Both the position numbers and the translations under genes were made by a program. Under the pieces are notes generated by a model. It was not told the DNA's origin and searched no databases. It saw nothing but the letters and a program-made list of their open reading frames with translations. Shown here piece by piece: positions 22,215 through 23,104 of a stretch of DNA of 23,104 nt (positions are counted from its first letter, which is position 1; each line of letters opens with the position of its first letter). Source of the stretch: Candidatus Omnitrophota bacterium (lineage in GTDB: Bacteria > Omnitrophota > Gorgyraeia > Duberdicusellales > Duberdicusellaceae); contig WFRI01000062.1 in the NCBI GenBank assembly GCA_015486615.1, positions 1 to 23,104 on the forward strand, read 5' to 3'.

Positions 22215-22343
22215 CCAATCCCGACGTTGCCTTTCTACCGCTAAAAAAGCACTGGCGTGCTTTTGGACACCTCGGGGGTGGAACAAATTCCACCCCCGAG
22301 GTGGGTGCCGGTAAAAAGGCGTATAAACGTTGGACGTCCAGGG
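22215..22343. repeat. Modular intergenic repeat, copy 5 (two nested hairpins)
   Basis: This copy starts with a 17-bp remnant of the lead module (22215-22231). It then has a hairpin AAAAGCAC-TGGC-GTGCTTTT (22245-22264) and the perfect 16-bp hairpin CACCTCGGGGGTGGAA/TTCCACCCCCGAGGTG (22268-22303). The outer stem is TACCG/CGGTA (22236-22240/22309-22313), and two 7-bp units (22330-22343) follow. The layout matches copy 1, but several stem base pairs differ in a compensating way. It fills the 234-bp gap between the glycosyltransferase and pcm genes. A frame across it (22171-22416) is discounted. Confidence 0.85.
22245..22264 (-). terminator. Putative terminator hairpin in repeat copy 5
   Basis: An 8-bp stem AAAAGCAC/GTGCTTTT with a 4-nt loop is about 150 bp beyond the glycosyltransferase stop, with a 6-T run on the minus strand. 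It is weaker than the hairpins of copies 2 and 4. Confidence 0.4.
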
Positions 22344-22412
22344 ATTTAAGATGTGTCATAATTTTACATTTTAATTCTTGATTTCTGATTTTCTTTAGTA
22401 AAAGAAGAGCCT

Positions 22413-23078
22413 TCATTTAACAGCAATAATAAACCTTAAAAACCTTAAAGTATCTTTAAAAGGCCGGATAGCACTGGTTTCTTTGCGGTAAATACTTTCA
22501 ATATCCACGACCCCGGCTTTAAAGCCTTTTTTAAGCGATTTTATAATTATTTCTGAATCTATCTCAAAACGCCGGCTTGAAAAACGAATATCTCTGACAA
22601 CATCTAACTTCAATCCTTTAAACCCGCACTGGGTATCCGGAATAAATTTTCCTGTCCTCAAAAAAATAACCCAGGACATTACCTTATTGACAACCAGCCT
22701 TATAAAAGGCATCTCTTTAGAATTGGAAAGCCTGTTGCCTATCACTAAATAATACCCCTGTTTAAGCTTTTCTACAAATTTGCCAATATCTAAAGGGTTA
22801 TGCTGGCCGTCAGCATCCATTATTATTATGTACTCACATTCTACACTACTGCTTAATAAATATTCAAATCCTTTAATTAAACAAGCGCCTTTTCCCAAAT
22901 TAGAAACATTCCTTAATACAACATCTGCTTTTAACTGAACTGCTGCGCTGTAAGTATTGTCAGAGGAGCCGTCGTCTATAACTAAAACTTTACAGCCTTC
23001 TTCTTTAATTTTAGGAATTATATTCTTTAAACCGGATTCTTCGTTAAAAGCCGGTATTAAAACCCATACCTTATTCAT
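22413..23078 (-). CDS. Family 2 glycosyltransferase, polyprenyl-phosphate type
   Basis: The 221-aa product has a GT-A fold and resembles dolichol/polyprenol-phosphate mannosyl- or glucosyltransferases. It opens VWVLIPAFNEESG, then has VIDDGSSDNT (about 33-42) for the nucleotide sugar, NLGKGACLIKGF, and the metal-binding IMDADGQHNP (about 86-95). DTQCGFKG and RRFEIDSEI in the C-terminal half are typical of the DPM1-like subgroup. No C-terminal membrane segments are present, so it is the catalytic-only form. The start is fixed by an in-frame stop shortly upstream with no other start codon between. The sugar and lipid are not readable. Confidence 0.9.
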   Translation of the reverse strand: MNKVWVLIPAFNEESGLKNIIPKIKEEGCKVLVIDDGSSDNTYSAAVQLKADVVLRNVSNLGKGACLIKGFEYLLSSSVECEYIIIMDADGQHNPLDIGKFVEKLKQGYYLVIGNRLSNSKEMPFIRLVVNKVMSWVIFLRTGKFIPDTQCGFKGLKLDVVRDIRFSSRRFEIDSEIIIKSLKKGFKAGVVDIESIYRKETSAIRPFKDTLRFLRFIIAVK

Positions 23079-23104
23079 TCCAGAAACTATTAAATATCAT
23101 CCAT

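Noticed and set aside
22171..22416. 81-codon minus-strand frame that starts by ATGA overlap with the glycosyltransferase stop
   Set aside because: Most of it is the sequence of repeat copy 5; its peptide (PTSGVE, PPPRCPK) also appears in the frame across copy 1, as expected of a translated repeat and not of a gene.

Overview
The window is a bacterial chromosome segment in which 21 of 22 protein genes lie on the minus strand. They are tightly packed, with many 4-40 bp overlaps, and are broken only by short intergenic gaps full of repeats. The base composition is moderately AT-rich. The housekeeping genes (S15, PNPase, FtsK, RimO, PgsA/PgpA, riboflavin synthase) are clearly bacterial. The gene mix, together with the intergenic heptamer repeats that translate as (S)TLDxxRWTLD-like peptides, recalls Omnitrophota (former OP3) genomes. 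That placement is an inference from recollection and is not proven here.

Layout, right to left (the direction of transcription). At 23.1-21.1 kb are a dolichol/polyprenol-phosphate-type GT2 glycosyltransferase, then pcm and a small COG2426-type membrane protein. At 20.8-12.5 kb are ribE, then a promoter and leader for rpsO, followed by a nearly gapless run of pnp, ftsK, a rodZ-like gene, rimO, pgsA and pgpA (RNA turnover, chromosome segregation, cell shape, S12 modification, phosphatidylglycerol synthesis). The only plus-strand gene, thpR, converges on pgpA and overlaps it by 37 bp. Divergent from thpR is pilZ, leading a small unit of pilZ, a membrane/FAH chimera and an acyl-CoA ligase. Next come an orphan MalK/MsmX-type ABC ATPase, an operon of two diguanylate cyclases with a secreted MEMO-AMMECR1 fusion, and finally a ROK kinase, panC, nadX (CoA and NAD precursors) and nfeD.

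c-di-GMP is a recurring theme: two GGEEF cyclases, one with a GAF sensor and no I-site and one with an I-site, lie within 4 kb of a PilZ receptor.

The most unusual content is not protein coding. (1) A 112-bp palindrome-bounded element is carried in frame inside nfeD just after the signal peptide, where it encodes an NPVRE...FSNRV insert; a bare 30-bp relative of its ends sits between the ABC and GGDEF genes. (2) A modular intergenic repeat family occurs at least five times. It combines covarying hairpins with 7-bp tandem arrays and probably also acts as terminators. (3) Four genes at the heads of transcription units (nfeD, ROK, pilZ, thpR) have a -10-like hexamer exactly 6 nt before ATG and no Shine-Dalgarno sequence, which suggests leaderless mRNAs. 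(4) A membrane-protein gene is fused to the C-terminal tail of a fumarylacetoacetate-hydrolase family enzyme. I saw no tRNA, rRNA, CRISPR array, transposase or phage gene.
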